A stretch of DNA of 41,940 bases from an uncultured Clostridia bacterium (lineage in GTDB: Bacteria; Bacillota; Clostridia; Christensenellales; DTU072): positions 1 through 41,940 of the forward strand of contig CALVUD010000011.1 in assembly GCA_944363505.1 (NCBI GenBank), given 5' to 3'. The notes below the pieces were generated by a model. It saw only the letters and a program-made list of their open reading frames with translations. It searched no databases and was not told where the DNA came from. Every line of letters starts with the position of its first letter. Position 1 is the stretch's first letter. A program made the translations under genes and the position numbers. Below are positions 23,434-31,445 of this stretch, one piece after another.

Positions 23434-24147
23434 ATGATAGTATATTTTTCGGGTACCGGCAATTCGCGTTCGGTGGCGTTCAAGTTGGGGCGCGAGGGCG
23501 AAAAGATCGTCGAATGGAACGAGGATCTCGCTAAAATCGAGGACGAAAGACTGGGAATAGTGTTTCCCGTGTATTGCGGCGACATGCCGGCGGGACTTAT
23601 CGGTAGTCTGCGCCGCGCAAAGATTTCGGCAAAGTACGTTTTCGCCGTGGCTACGGCGGGAGGCTCCGCGGGCAGATCGCTCAATTCCGCGGCGTATCTG
23701 ATGCGGGAAAAGGGGCTTAAGCTCGATTACGCGGCGTGCCTTAAAATGCCCGATTCGTGCATAATGTTCCCGACTCCCGAAGCGGAAAAGCGTAAGCTCC
23801 TGGATTCGGAAGAGGAAAGGGTCTCGAAAATCGCCTCGGAACTGGAGGCGCACGCCGAAAAAACGGTCGCGCCCAAAAAACCTTTCGGATTCGGCACGCG
23901 CGCGATGTGGTATCTATTCAGACGCGTGGCGGGTAAGATCGCCTATAAAAGCGCGGGCGCGGAGTGCGTTAAGTGTATGCTCTGCGTAAACGAGTGCCCC
24001 GTAAAAAACATCGAAGTAAAGGACGGGACGATCTCGTTCAAAGGCGCTTGCGAGGACTGTTACCGCTGTATCCAGTCCTGTCCAGTTCGCGCCATACGTT
24101 TCGGGAAACTGAAGGTAACCGATAAAACCTACTACAAACATCCGTAA
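23434..24147 (+). CDS. EFR1-family flavodoxin-ferredoxin fusion protein
   Basis: A 237-residue redox protein. The flavin-binding loop YFSGTGNSRSVA lies at residues 4-15, followed by a short flavodoxin-like domain with FPVYCGDMPAG. The C-terminal ferredoxin domain has CVKCMLCVNECP and CEDCYRCIQSCP, two complete [4Fe-4S] motifs. It is shorter than its paralogue at 16297-17151. ATG 23434 is 3 nt after the peptidase stop with no clear ribosome-binding site, so it is probably coupled to that gene. Its electron partner is unknown. Confidence 0.87.
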   Translation: MIVYFSGTGNSRSVAFKLGREGEKIVEWNEDLAKIEDERLGIVFPVYCGDMPAGLIGSLRRAKISAKYVFAVATAGGSAGRSLNSAAYLMREKGLKLDYAACLKMPDSCIMFPTPEAEKRKLLDSEEERVSKIASELEAHAEKTVAPKKPFGFGTRAMWYLFRRVAGKIAYKSAGAECVKCMLCVNECPVKNIEVKDGTISFKGACEDCYRCIQSCPVRAIRFGKLKVTDKTYYKHP

Positions 24148-24171
24148 ATTTAAAGGGGATAGTTAAAACCG

Positions 24172-24205
24172 AAAGCCCGCCGCCTTGCGCGACGGGCTTT
24201 TTCGT
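24172..24205 (+). terminator. Rho-independent terminator after the EFR1 gene
   Basis: Stem AAAGCCCG (24172-24179) / CGGGCTTT (24193-24200) with an additional partly paired CG-rich inner part, followed by TTTTCGTT. It also separates the convergent methyltransferase gene. Confidence 0.75.
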
Positions 24206-24220
24206 TAAGACGACAAAACG

Positions 24221-25405
24221 TCAAAGGCTGCGTTTGTCCGAAACGGTGCAGACGAAAAGCTTCAGGTATTCCGTTTCGGGAGCGCCCAGCAGGGCGGGAT
24301 GATCCGACGCCTGCATGCGCTTTTCCAGTATTCTCAAGCGCCTGCCCGCGTTTTCGCCCGCTTCCTTCAACGTCTTTTCGAACAGTTCCGCGCTCATATA
24401 GTGCGAACACGACGCGGTAACGAGGTACCCGCCGTCCTCGATTATTTTTATGGCGGCGGCGTTTATGTCGCGGTAACCGCGTACCGCGCCCGCGACCTCC
24501 GAGGCGCTTTTGCAGAACGCCGGAGGGTCCAGAATTACCGTCTGATAAGTTTCGTTGCGCTTCCGGGCGTCTCTTAAATATTCGAACACGTCCGCGCATT
24601 CCGCGGTAACGTTGTTCAGCGAGTTTAATTCGGCGTTGGCTTTCAGTTCCTCAAGAGCGCGTTCGGAAATATCCACCGCTTTCACGCTTTTTGCCACCGT
24701 CGCGGCGTTGAGCGTAAAACCGCCGACGTTACAAAAGCAGTCCAGCACGCGTTTCCCGACCGAATAGCGTCGCAGTGCCATTCTGTTTTCTTTCTGGTCG
24801 AGAAAATAGCCCGTTTTTTGTCCGTTCACGACGTCGACGTACAGCTTCAGTCCGTTCTCCTCGATCACCGTTTTTTCGGGCAGCGCGCCGTATAACAAAC
24901 CCGAATACGGCTCCATACCTTCTTTTTTCAGGACGGGAGAATCGCTCCTTTCGTATATCGCCGCCGGAGAAAACAGCTTTACCAAAGCGCGTACTATCAT
25001 GTCGCGTTTTTTTCTGAACCCCAAAGAGAGTATCGAGATGACTATCACGTCGCCGTACTTGTCCGCTATCAGCGAAGGCAACCCGTCGGATTCCGAAAAA
25101 CAAAGTCTGTAGGCGCTGTCGTAACCGAGGTCGCGCCTTAACGCGTTTGCGCGGAAAAGGCGTTCCGTAAACAGTTCTTCGGTATCCTGTTCTTCAGGAT
25201 CGCGAATAAAGATCCTGACAAGAATTTTTGACAGATGATTGATGTATCCCTTGCCCAAAAAGGTGCCGTTGCAGCTTTGCACCGTGGCGAGTGATCCGAG
25301 ACCGCCGTCGCCCTCGATTTTCGAAACCTCGTTCGCGTAGACCCAGGAGTGGCCCGCGAGTATGCGGCGTTCCTCGCCGCGTTTTAACGTAACGGTATAT
25401 GTCAT
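24221..25405 (-). CDS. rlmI: RlmI-like class I SAM-dependent rRNA methyltransferase
   Basis: A 394-residue enzyme of the RlmI/RlmK/YccW family, expected to make 5-methylcytosine in 23S rRNA. The N-terminal PUA-like domain (about 1-75) begins TLKRGEERRILAGHSWVYANEV. After the EEHI-type middle domain, the Rossmann fold shows DVVNGQKTGYFLDQ(K)ENR, the SAM-binding VLDCFCNVGGFTLNA and the catalytic ILDPPAFCKS motif; the TASCSHYM Cys is present as well. ATG 25405 is chosen because a consensus promoter ends six bases upstream; the mRNA is predicted leaderless. The alternative start five codons upstream overlaps the -10 box. Confidence 0.9.
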   Translation of the reverse strand: MTYTVTLKRGEERRILAGHSWVYANEVSKIEGDGGLGSLATVQSCNGTFLGKGYINHLSKILVRIFIRDPEEQDTEELFTERLFRANALRRDLGYDSAYRLCFSESDGLPSLIADKYGDVIVISILSLGFRKKRDMIVRALVKLFSPAAIYERSDSPVLKKEGMEPYSGLLYGALPEKTVIEENGLKLYVDVVNGQKTGYFLDQKENRMALRRYSVGKRVLDCFCNVGGFTLNAATVAKSVKAVDISERALEELKANAELNSLNNVTAECADVFEYLRDARKRNETYQTVILDPPAFCKSASEVAGAVRGYRDINAAAIKIIEDGGYLVTASCSHYMSAELFEKTLKEAGENAGRRLRILEKRMQASDHPALLGAPETEYLKLFVCTVSDKRSL

Positions 25406-25411
25406 AATCCG

Positions 25412-25440
25412 ATTATACATTCCGTTCGGCGCGCGGTCAA
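25412..25440 (-). promoter_or_regulatory. Promoter giving a leaderless rlmI-like mRNA
   Basis: On the minus strand: -35 TTGACC (25435-25440), 17-bp spacer, perfect -10 TATAAT (25412-25417), then six bases to ATG 25405. No Shine-Dalgarno site. Confidence 0.78.
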
Positions 25441-25457
25441 CGTCTCGGAAAAAGATA

Positions 25458-25486
25458 TTGATTTATTTTTGCGCGCGTGATAAACT
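25458..25486 (+). promoter_or_regulatory. Sigma-A promoter of the SGNH-hydrolase operon
   Basis: -35 TTGATT (25458-25463), 17-bp spacer ending in TGA, -10 TAAACT (25481-25486). The same extended TGATAAACT appears in the promoter at 35404-35432. The leader holds a CGGAGGGG ribosome-binding site. Confidence 0.65.
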
Positions 25487-25508
25487 TTAGTTACAATCGG
25501 AGGGGCTT

Positions 25509-27185
25509 ATGCGTTTCAGAATTACTTTGGCGATACTCGTTACGGCAATAGCTTTGGCGGTTATGGGGGCGTCTTTCGTTTGCGGAGAAGGGCTTAACGA
25601 GAGCGGCGAGGATCTTACGATAAGTTTTTGGGGCGATTCCATCGCAGAGGGCATTCTCGGCGCGTCGCCGATAAACGAAAGGGAATCGAACTGTTACTAT
25701 GCGATCGTAGGCAGGACAAACGGATATACATACTATAACCGTTCCGTTTCGGGACATAAAACCGAAAACATGCTGGAATACATACAGCGCGAGGACGACG
25801 GCGCGTCGATGACCAACACCGTTCTCAGGACTTCGGATATAATCCATATTTCCATTCTCGGCAACGATCTTTTGCAGAACAGTCTGGGATCGTTGGTGGT
25901 AAACTACGCGCGCGGGGAACACACCCGCCTCGATTCGCTGATCGAAAACGCGTACGCCAATTTTTCCGAAATAATAGAGTATATCCGTTCGGTCAATCCC
26001 GACGCCGCGATTTTGATGAGCACGGTATATAATCCGATGTTCGTCGGAAGCCGCGTCATAGGTCAGGACGTGGTCGAAACGTTGAGAAACGAACTGGGTA
26101 TGGACGACGCCGCGATCCGCGAAATGACCAATTCGATGCTCGGCGAACTGAACGGGGTTGTGTTCCGTTATCTCGAGGAGAATCCCGGCGCGTACACCGT
26201 GGTGGACGTGGCGGCGGAATTCGAAAAAATATATCTCGAGGACGAGGAAAGGAACAAGGATCTGTTCTATAGCGACGGCGTACATCCTTCCAACGAGGGA
26301 CACGCCGTGATAGCGGGCGCGATACAGAGAACTCTCGAAAAACTCGGGCTTGCGAACGAAAAATCCGCCTACAGGAATTACAAAAGATTAAGGTGCGAAC
26401 AAATAGACAGGCTGTATTTTGCCGGCGGCAACGCCTATAAACTGAAAAACGAGATAAAGGCATGTTCGACGATAGAGGAGATCACTGAGGTTTATTTCGA
26501 CGAAACCGCAAATCTGGAAGCCGATTATCTGAGGACGCCGGAGCCCGATCCCGACAAGGAGCATCTGGATAAATCGGTAAGCCTGTACCTGACAAGCGGC
26601 TGTTCGGTATGGGGATTGCCGATAGGAATGGCGCTGGACAAGTCCTCCAGCAGGATCGTATTGTATTCGGACGGCACCATGACGCTCGAAGCGTATATTC
26701 TGCCGTCGATAATCGACATGCTCAACAAGCAATTCGCCTCGGGCGAAATGACCTTGCCGGATATGGACATACAGAATGCGATTGTCGATCCTTACGCTTC
26801 CGAGCTGTTCCCCGGATTCGATCTCAGCGACCCGCTCGACGCTTTGAACAGACTCGAAAACACGCTGGGATTAAGCATAATCGGACTGGATCCCGAGCAT
26901 CCCGGTATCGCCGCTCTCCTGGATACGATAGCCACCGAGGGCACATTGCCCGATACGCTCTCTTTGCCCACGACTCTCGGCGTCAGATACGAGGGAACGT
27001 ACTATATCGAGGAAGTTTTCAGTCCCGTAACAGGCGAAACGTATACCGCGATCTACACCGGCGAAGCGGGCGAAGGCGGACAGCCTTATATTGTGGGCAC
27101 GCTGGAAAGCGACGAAAACGGCAAGACGAAGGTCTCTACAAGAATAGAATTTCTCAACTTCGTCATCGAAGCCGAATCCAGATAG
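25509..27185 (+). CDS. Secreted SGNH/GDSL hydrolase with uncharacterised C-terminal half
   Basis: A 558-residue exported protein. A signal peptide (about 1-25) is followed by an SGNH esterase domain to about residue 280: block I FWGDSIAEG (Ser), block II Gly in SVSGHKT, block III ILGNDL (Asn), and block V SDGVHPSNEGH (Asp and His). All four catalytic blocks are intact. Residues about 290-558 match no family I know: a helical stretch, an acidic TPEPDPDKEH linker, and a beta-rich end with repeated Thr/Gly segments. The natural ester is probably on cell-wall or dietary polysaccharide (inference). CGGAGGGG precedes the ATG. It is the first gene of a rightward run ending at 29869. Confidence 0.85.
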   Translation: MRFRITLAILVTAIALAVMGASFVCGEGLNESGEDLTISFWGDSIAEGILGASPINERESNCYYAIVGRTNGYTYYNRSVSGHKTENMLEYIQREDDGASMTNTVLRTSDIIHISILGNDLLQNSLGSLVVNYARGEHTRLDSLIENAYANFSEIIEYIRSVNPDAAILMSTVYNPMFVGSRVIGQDVVETLRNELGMDDAAIREMTNSMLGELNGVVFRYLEENPGAYTVVDVAAEFEKIYLEDEERNKDLFYSDGVHPSNEGHAVIAGAIQRTLEKLGLANEKSAYRNYKRLRCEQIDRLYFAGGNAYKLKNEIKACSTIEEITEVYFDETANLEADYLRTPEPDPDKEHLDKSVSLYLTSGCSVWGLPIGMALDKSSSRIVLYSDGTMTLEAYILPSIIDMLNKQFASGEMTLPDMDIQNAIVDPYASELFPGFDLSDPLDALNRLENTLGLSIIGLDPEHPGIAALLDTIATEGTLPDTLSLPTTLGVRYEGTYYIEEVFSPVTGETYTAIYTGEAGEGGQPYIVGTLESDENGKTKVSTRIEFLNFVIEAESR

Positions 27186-27191
27186 CCCGAA

Positions 27192-27998
27192 ATGAAGCGG
27201 TCCGACGCGTTCGAACTGATCTGCCCTAAATGCGGAAACAGGCTGATCAAACGGGGCAACTCGCTGTACTGCGGCGAGAACCATTGCTACGACGTCGCTA
27301 AAACGGGATACGTCAATTTCGTTCTCGGCGGCAAAAAGGAATCGGGCGACGCGAAAGAACTTATCGAGGCGCGCGAAAGAGTGATGAAAAAGGGTTATTA
27401 CCGCGCGCTTTACGATTTCGTAAAAGGGGAGTTTTCTTTCGGCGCGGGCGACGTGGTAGTCGACGCGGGAACGGGCGACGGCTCGTTCGCGGGCAAACTG
27501 AAAGAGTTTTTTCCTTCAGCCGCCGTAGCGGGAACGGATCTGTCGAAATACGCTATCTCCCGCGCGGCAAAAAAATATCCCGATGTATTTTTTGCGGTTG
27601 CGAACAACAGGCGGCTGCCTTTTGCCGACAGCTCCCTCAAAGCGCTTTTCGGCGTGTTTACGACCGCGTTTCCCGAGGAAGCTGCGCGCGTCATCGCAAA
27701 GGGCGGATTCTTAGTGAAAATAACTCCCGGGAAAAACCATTTGCTCGGGCTGAAGCGCGCGTTATACGAAAACGTCAGACTGAACGAGGAGGACGAAAGC
27801 GTTCCCGCGGGATTTACCCGCGAAAAAACGATTCGGCTCAGGGGCGTATATCACGCCGTCGGAGAGGAAATAAAAGACCTGGCGGGTATGACGCCGTATT
27901 CGGTCAAAAGCCCGAGGAACAGCCTCGAAAGGCTGTACGCTATGGAAACGCTCGACACGGAAACGGAATTCAGAACGGACGTTTTCAGAAAGGAGTAG
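27192..27998 (+). CDS. rlmA: 23S rRNA (guanine-N1)-methyltransferase, RlmA/TlrB type
   Basis: A 268-residue SAM-dependent methyltransferase predicted to methylate G745 or G748 of 23S rRNA; relatives can influence macrolide tolerance. The N-terminal zinc finger CPKCGN...YCGENHCYD (about residues 15-34) and the YDVAKTGYVNFVLG segment are typical. The Rossmann fold has VVDAGTGDGSFAGKL and GTDLSKYAISRAAK. ATG 27192 comes 6 nt after the SGNH stop without an obvious ribosome-binding site, so translation is probably coupled. The genes downstream follow with 3 nt and 1 nt gaps. Confidence 0.9.
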   Translation: MKRSDAFELICPKCGNRLIKRGNSLYCGENHCYDVAKTGYVNFVLGGKKESGDAKELIEARERVMKKGYYRALYDFVKGEFSFGAGDVVVDAGTGDGSFAGKLKEFFPSAAVAGTDLSKYAISRAAKKYPDVFFAVANNRRLPFADSSLKALFGVFTTAFPEEAARVIAKGGFLVKITPGKNHLLGLKRALYENVRLNEEDESVPAGFTREKTIRLRGVYHAVGEEIKDLAGMTPYSVKSPRNSLERLYAMETLDTETEFRTDVFRKE

Positions 27999-28001
27999 GA
28001 T

Positions 28002-28310
28002 TTGAGTTTTTACGACAGAGTATACGAGGTAGTCAAAAAAATTCCCGAAGGCAAGGTCGCGACCTACGGTCAGATCGCGGCGGCTTTAGGTTCTCCCAAA
28101 GCTTCGCGCGCCGTGGGTTACGCGTTGCATTTCAACCCCAGCCCCGGGATAATACCCTGTCACAGGGTGGTGAACAGGTGCGGCAGACTGGCGCCCGCCT
28201 TCGCTTTCGGCGGGATAGACGTTCAGAAAAGGCTTCTCGGCGCCGAGGGTGTCGAGGTGGACGGAGATTACACTGTCGATCTGGACAAATATCTGGTGGG
28301 GAGGTTATAG
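28002..28310 (+). CDS. MGMT-like DNA methyltransferase/alkyltransferase-like small protein
   Basis: A 102-residue single-domain protein of the O6-alkylguanine transferase C-terminal family. It contains the helix-turn-helix PEGKVATYGQIAAALG and SRAVGYALHFNP (Arg finger) and the active-site loop IIPCHRVV with the Cys retained, so it may be a true methyl acceptor rather than an alkyltransferase-like protein with a replaced Cys. The start is TTG 28002, decided by AAAGGAG at 27990-27996; no ATG fits. It lacks the N-terminal domain of full MGMT. Confidence 0.88.
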   Translation: MSFYDRVYEVVKKIPEGKVATYGQIAAALGSPKASRAVGYALHFNPSPGIIPCHRVVNRCGRLAPAFAFGGIDVQKRLLGAEGVEVDGDYTVDLDKYLVGRL

Positions 28311-28311
28311 C

Positions 28312-29016
28312 GTGCCGCGCGAAATACTTGTCGCGTTCGGACGCGAAGTCAAGCTTGTTCCGGGCAGGGCGAACATGCGTCCGACTTCGATGATCGTCAG
28401 GCGCCGCGGAGACACGTATACGCTTTCATACGGGCGCAGGGTCTCATTCGAGTCGATGAAGTCGTTTTTAAACTCCGAACGCGTCAAGCGCTTTTTCGAA
28501 AGAACCGAAGAAAAAGCGCAAAAGAACGCCGGCGCTGGGAAACGCGGCATAATGTACGGCGGCAAGGAATTTATATATTTCGGCAGAACCTATCCCGTTC
28601 GGCGCGAGGCGTCGGAGAAACCGTCGCTTGTAATAACGTCCGCCGAGGCGGTTTTAAGTTGTCCGGACAGTTTTACCGACGAGGAAGTTTCGGCGTATCT
28701 GAAAGAAAGGCTGAGGGCGGCTTTAAAAGATTTTATCGACGAGCGTCTTCCCGTGTGGGAAAACGCTACCGGATTAAAAGCATCGCGCTACATAATAACT
28801 ACGGTAAAAAGCTATTGGGGAAAAATGTTCGCGGATACGCGCGTCATGCGCATTTCCGACAAAGCCGTGCAAAAGAGCGCCGAATGTATCGATTACCTGA
28901 TCGTGCACGAACTGGTCCATATACGGCATAACGGGCACGGCAGGGCTTTTCGTCAGACTCTCGCAAAATATATGCCCGACTGGAAAGAGCGCGAAAAAAA
29001 GCTTAAAAGTTCTTGA
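28312..29016 (+). CDS. YgjP-like (DUF45) zinc metallopeptidase
   Basis: A 234-residue protein of the WLM/YgjP (DUF45) family. The C-terminal zinc motif HELVHIRHNGHGRAF gives HExxH plus a downstream His, then LAKYMPDWKEREKKLK, typical of the family's end. The middle contains YIITTVKSYWGKMFADTRVMRIS, matching the family's W-G-x-C-s-x-x-x-x-i core. The start is GTG 28312, supported by GGGGAGG at 28298-28304; it is 1 nt after the MGMT-like gene. The substrate is unknown. Confidence 0.85.
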   Translation: MPREILVAFGREVKLVPGRANMRPTSMIVRRRGDTYTLSYGRRVSFESMKSFLNSERVKRFFERTEEKAQKNAGAGKRGIMYGGKEFIYFGRTYPVRREASEKPSLVITSAEAVLSCPDSFTDEEVSAYLKERLRAALKDFIDERLPVWENATGLKASRYIITTVKSYWGKMFADTRVMRISDKAVQKSAECIDYLIVHELVHIRHNGHGRAFRQTLAKYMPDWKEREKKLKSS

Positions 29017-29025
29017 TTTTATCGG

Positions 29026-29055
29026 TTGCAAAATTTCCGATACGGGTATTATAAT
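29026..29055 (+). promoter_or_regulatory. Probable promoter of the amidohydrolase gene
   Basis: -35 TTGCAA (29026-29031), 18-bp spacer, perfect -10 TATAAT (29050-29055). Start expected near 29062, leaving a short leader with GAGG six bases before ATG 29072. Confidence 0.6.
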
Positions 29056-29071
29056 ATGCGCGAGGCAGCAT

Positions 29072-29869
29072 ATGATAATAGATTTTCACACACATATTTT
29101 TCCCGATTCCATAGCCGAACGCGCGACGGAAGCGCTGAAAAAAAACGCTCACGGCGAATATGCCCCCGTGCACGATCTGACCGAAAAAGGTCTGTTGAAA
29201 GCAATGGACGAAGCGGGCATAGACGTTTCGGTGGTAGTACCCGTCGCGACCAAACCCGCGCACAGCCTTAAAAACATCGAATGGGGCGCGCGGTTCAGGT
29301 CCGACAGACTGATCCCGTTCGCGGGATTGTTCCCCGACGCTGAAAACTGGAAACGGAACGTGGACGCCGCAATCGCTAACGGATACAAGGGCATCAAGCT
29401 TCATCCCGAATACCAGAATTTTATAGTGGATGACGAAAGAATGTTTCCGCTTTACGATTACGCTTTGAATAAGGGAATGATATTGATTTTTCATGCCGGT
29501 TACGACCCGATAGGCTCCGCGCCGTTCAAATCGAACCCCGCCATGTTCCGAAAAGTCGTCCGCGCGATGCGCGGCGGTACGATTGTTGCGGCGCATCTGG
29601 GCGGTCAGCAGCAATGGGAAGAGGTGGAAGACAAGTTGGTCGGCGAAAACATATACCTCGATACTTCCATGGGAACGGAGTATTACGGCAAGGAGCGCTT
29701 CAAGAGCATACTCTCCGGACACGGCGCGGACAAAATTTTATTTGCCACCGACTCGCCCTGGAGCGACGCGTCCGTGGAGATTAAAAATCTGAAAAGCTGG
29801 GACATTCCGTCGGGCGACCTCGAAAAAATCTTTTACCGTAACGCCGCCCGTTTATTGGAACTAAACTGA
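29072..29869 (+). CDS. Amidohydrolase-family metal-dependent hydrolase
   Basis: A 265-residue TIM-barrel enzyme of the amidohydrolase-2 type. Metal motifs: DFHTH (residues 4-8), His in KLHPEYQ, His in IFHAGYD, His in AAHLGG and Asp in FATDSPW. Members act as decarboxylases or hydrolases; the reaction here cannot be named. GAGG lies six bases before the ATG. It is convergent with the sialidase-like gene: the two stop codons are separated by two bases and no terminator hairpin fits in between. Confidence 0.87.
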   Translation: MIIDFHTHIFPDSIAERATEALKKNAHGEYAPVHDLTEKGLLKAMDEAGIDVSVVVPVATKPAHSLKNIEWGARFRSDRLIPFAGLFPDAENWKRNVDAAIANGYKGIKLHPEYQNFIVDDERMFPLYDYALNKGMILIFHAGYDPIGSAPFKSNPAMFRKVVRAMRGGTIVAAHLGGQQQWEEVEDKLVGENIYLDTSMGTEYYGKERFKSILSGHGADKILFATDSPWSDASVEIKNLKSWDIPSGDLEKIFYRNAARLLELN

Positions 29870-29871
29870 AA

Positions 29872-31215
29872 TCAACCCAGTTTTTCGACGGGGAAACTTA
29901 CTCCAAGAAGGTACGGCACTTTCGCGCCGCGTTCGAATTTTCCGTACGACGCCATTGTCACGGTGCCGTCAGCAATTATCACGCCCGCGTACCCGCAGTC
30001 GCTTTTTCCGTCGTTTGTCTTTCCTAAAACCAACATTTTGTCACCCAAAACAGAGTTTTTGTTCTTTTCGGAGTTCAGTGCGTAATCGGTGAGATCCTCG
30101 GGCGAGCCTACCCACGCGACCCAGTATCCGCCCAGTTCGTTTATCTTAGACAGTGCGTTCGGTTTCATTTCGGGAAGATAGAGTCTGAACGACACCACTA
30201 CCTTATTCGTAACGGGATCGTATTCGGCTTTATGGCGGTCGCCCGTCAGGGAGTAGGGAAGTTCTTTCAGCTTGCTCCAGGTCTTACCCTCGTTTGTCGA
30301 AACGGAGATGACGGAATTGGAGTTTCTGGCGTTGGCGCGACCAAGGAGCACCAACTCGTCCGTCGGCGTTCTGAAGATCTCTATTTCGCAAAGGTTTATA
30401 CCCGATTCGGTTTCGCGCTGAGAAGACAAAAAGCGTTTCGGGTTGGACCAATGCGCCTTGCCTTCGGAATCGAAAGTCAAAAAGGAAACGTAATTATAAA
30501 AGTCGTAATCGTGGAAAGTGCCCATCCATACGTCCAGCCAGTTTCCGTTTTCGTCTTTGAGTTTTGTCAGCGAGCTCATCGCGACTATCACGTCATAAGG
30601 GAGAACGTCGCCGGATGAGTCGAATACGGGCATTTCGTCCGCCGGATAAGTTTCGTATATCGGGTCGCCGCGGTCGGGCATGGCGTTTGCCCAGTCGATC
30701 CCGTAAGCGTTTTCGAATTCGCCGAAAGTGCGACCGCCGTCCGAAGAAAGCGAATAATTGAAGCCGTTCGCGACATACTCGTCGTCTTCAGCCCACGACG
30801 GACAGCCCGAGACCAGCAGTATTTTTTCCGTACCGTCGTTGAAATCCAGACGGTAAAGAGTGGGCGTTTCCTGTGAATAAGCGAAACTTGCGGGTAAATT
30901 ATCGAGCGGCGCGCTCCAGCTGATTCCTTTATCGGTGCTTTCGCGCATGACGATTTCGCCTTTGCCGTGTCCCAGCGGATACGCTATCAGCAGTTTGTTT
31001 TCGCCGGTGTATACCAGATCGGGGTGCCCCAGGTAGTAGTCGGTTTTGTCTATCACGGTATAATAAGTTTCGTCGAGGGTCTCGGTGGGTATCGAGACGT
31101 AATCCAGGGCGTCTTTTTTCGTAAACAGATACACGCTTAGTAACGCCAGTCCCGCGACGACAGTAGCGGTCAATAGGGCGATTGTTGCGATGACGGTTTT
31201 TCTTTTTCTGCTCAT
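29872..31215 (-). CDS. Membrane-anchored sialidase-fold (BNR repeat) protein
   Basis: A 447-residue protein. After a basic start (SRKRK) one transmembrane helix (about 8-31) anchors it with the large domain outside. The domain has several Asp-box-type repeats (S-x-D/N-x-G-x-x-W/F): STDKGISW, SSDGGRTF and STNEGKTW, hence a six-bladed beta-propeller of the sialidase or glycosidase type. The Arg triad of true sialidases cannot be confirmed by eye, so exo-sialidase activity is uncertain; other BNR glycosidases are possible. ATG 31215 is preceded at six bases by TATAAT, so the mRNA is predicted leaderless. Confidence 0.82.
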   Translation of the reverse strand: MSRKRKTVIATIALLTATVVAGLALLSVYLFTKKDALDYVSIPTETLDETYYTVIDKTDYYLGHPDLVYTGENKLLIAYPLGHGKGEIVMRESTDKGISWSAPLDNLPASFAYSQETPTLYRLDFNDGTEKILLVSGCPSWAEDDEYVANGFNYSLSSDGGRTFGEFENAYGIDWANAMPDRGDPIYETYPADEMPVFDSSGDVLPYDVIVAMSSLTKLKDENGNWLDVWMGTFHDYDFYNYVSFLTFDSEGKAHWSNPKRFLSSQRETESGINLCEIEIFRTPTDELVLLGRANARNSNSVISVSTNEGKTWSKLKELPYSLTGDRHKAEYDPVTNKVVVSFRLYLPEMKPNALSKINELGGYWVAWVGSPEDLTDYALNSEKNKNSVLGDKMLVLGKTNDGKSDCGYAGVIIADGTVTMASYGKFERGAKVPYLLGVSFPVEKLG

Positions 31216-31221
31216 ACCGCA

Positions 31222-31250
31222 ATTATAACCCGAAGACGCGACTTTTGAAA
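31222..31250 (-). promoter_or_regulatory. Promoter giving a leaderless sialidase-like mRNA
   Basis: On the minus strand: -35 TTTCAA (31245-31250), 17-bp spacer, perfect -10 TATAAT (31222-31227), then six bases to ATG 31215. There is no Shine-Dalgarno site. Confidence 0.65.
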
Positions 31251-31305
31251 AGAGGGATAAATATTAAATCGCTCTTTTCGCGTAAGAGTCGTAAAAAGCT
31301 TTTTT

Positions 31306-31327
31306 CGGATTATTCGATAATAATCCG
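31306..31327. promoter_or_regulatory. Perfect 9-bp inverted repeat upstream of the phosphate-transporter promoter
   Basis: CGGATTATT (31306-31314) and AATAATCCG (31319-31327) form a perfect dyad with a 4-nt centre. It lies about 70-90 bp upstream of the predicted PiT start and about 90 bp upstream of the sialidase-like gene. A long A/T-rich tract follows. It could be an operator; the flanking T-tracts do not make a canonical terminator. Confidence 0.4.
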
Positions 31328-31362
31328 TTTAAAATAAAAATAAAATAAATTGGCGTTTCGTC

Positions 31363-31391
31363 TTGCAAAACGTAAAAATATGTAGTAATAT
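31363..31391 (+). promoter_or_regulatory. Sigma-A promoter of the PiT operon
   Basis: -35 TTGCAA (31363-31368), 17-bp spacer, -10 TAATAT (31386-31391), with an A/T-rich stretch (31328-31360) upstream that could act as an UP element. Start expected near 31398. Confidence 0.7.
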
Positions 31392-31397
31392 AAATAC

Positions 31398-31432
31398 CCC
31401 GCACATACCCGTGTGCGGGAAACAACGTTGTT
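31398..31432 (+). other. 5'-end hairpin and palindrome in the PiT leader
   Basis: Directly at the predicted transcript start, CCCGCACA (31398-31405) pairs with TGTGCGGG (31412-31419) in a perfect 8-bp stem. The perfect 12-nt palindrome AACAACGTTGTT (31421-31432) follows at once. The hairpin could protect the 5' end from decay; the palindrome could be an operator or a second stem. Confidence 0.5.
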
Positions 31433-31445
31433 CGGCAGGCAGATA

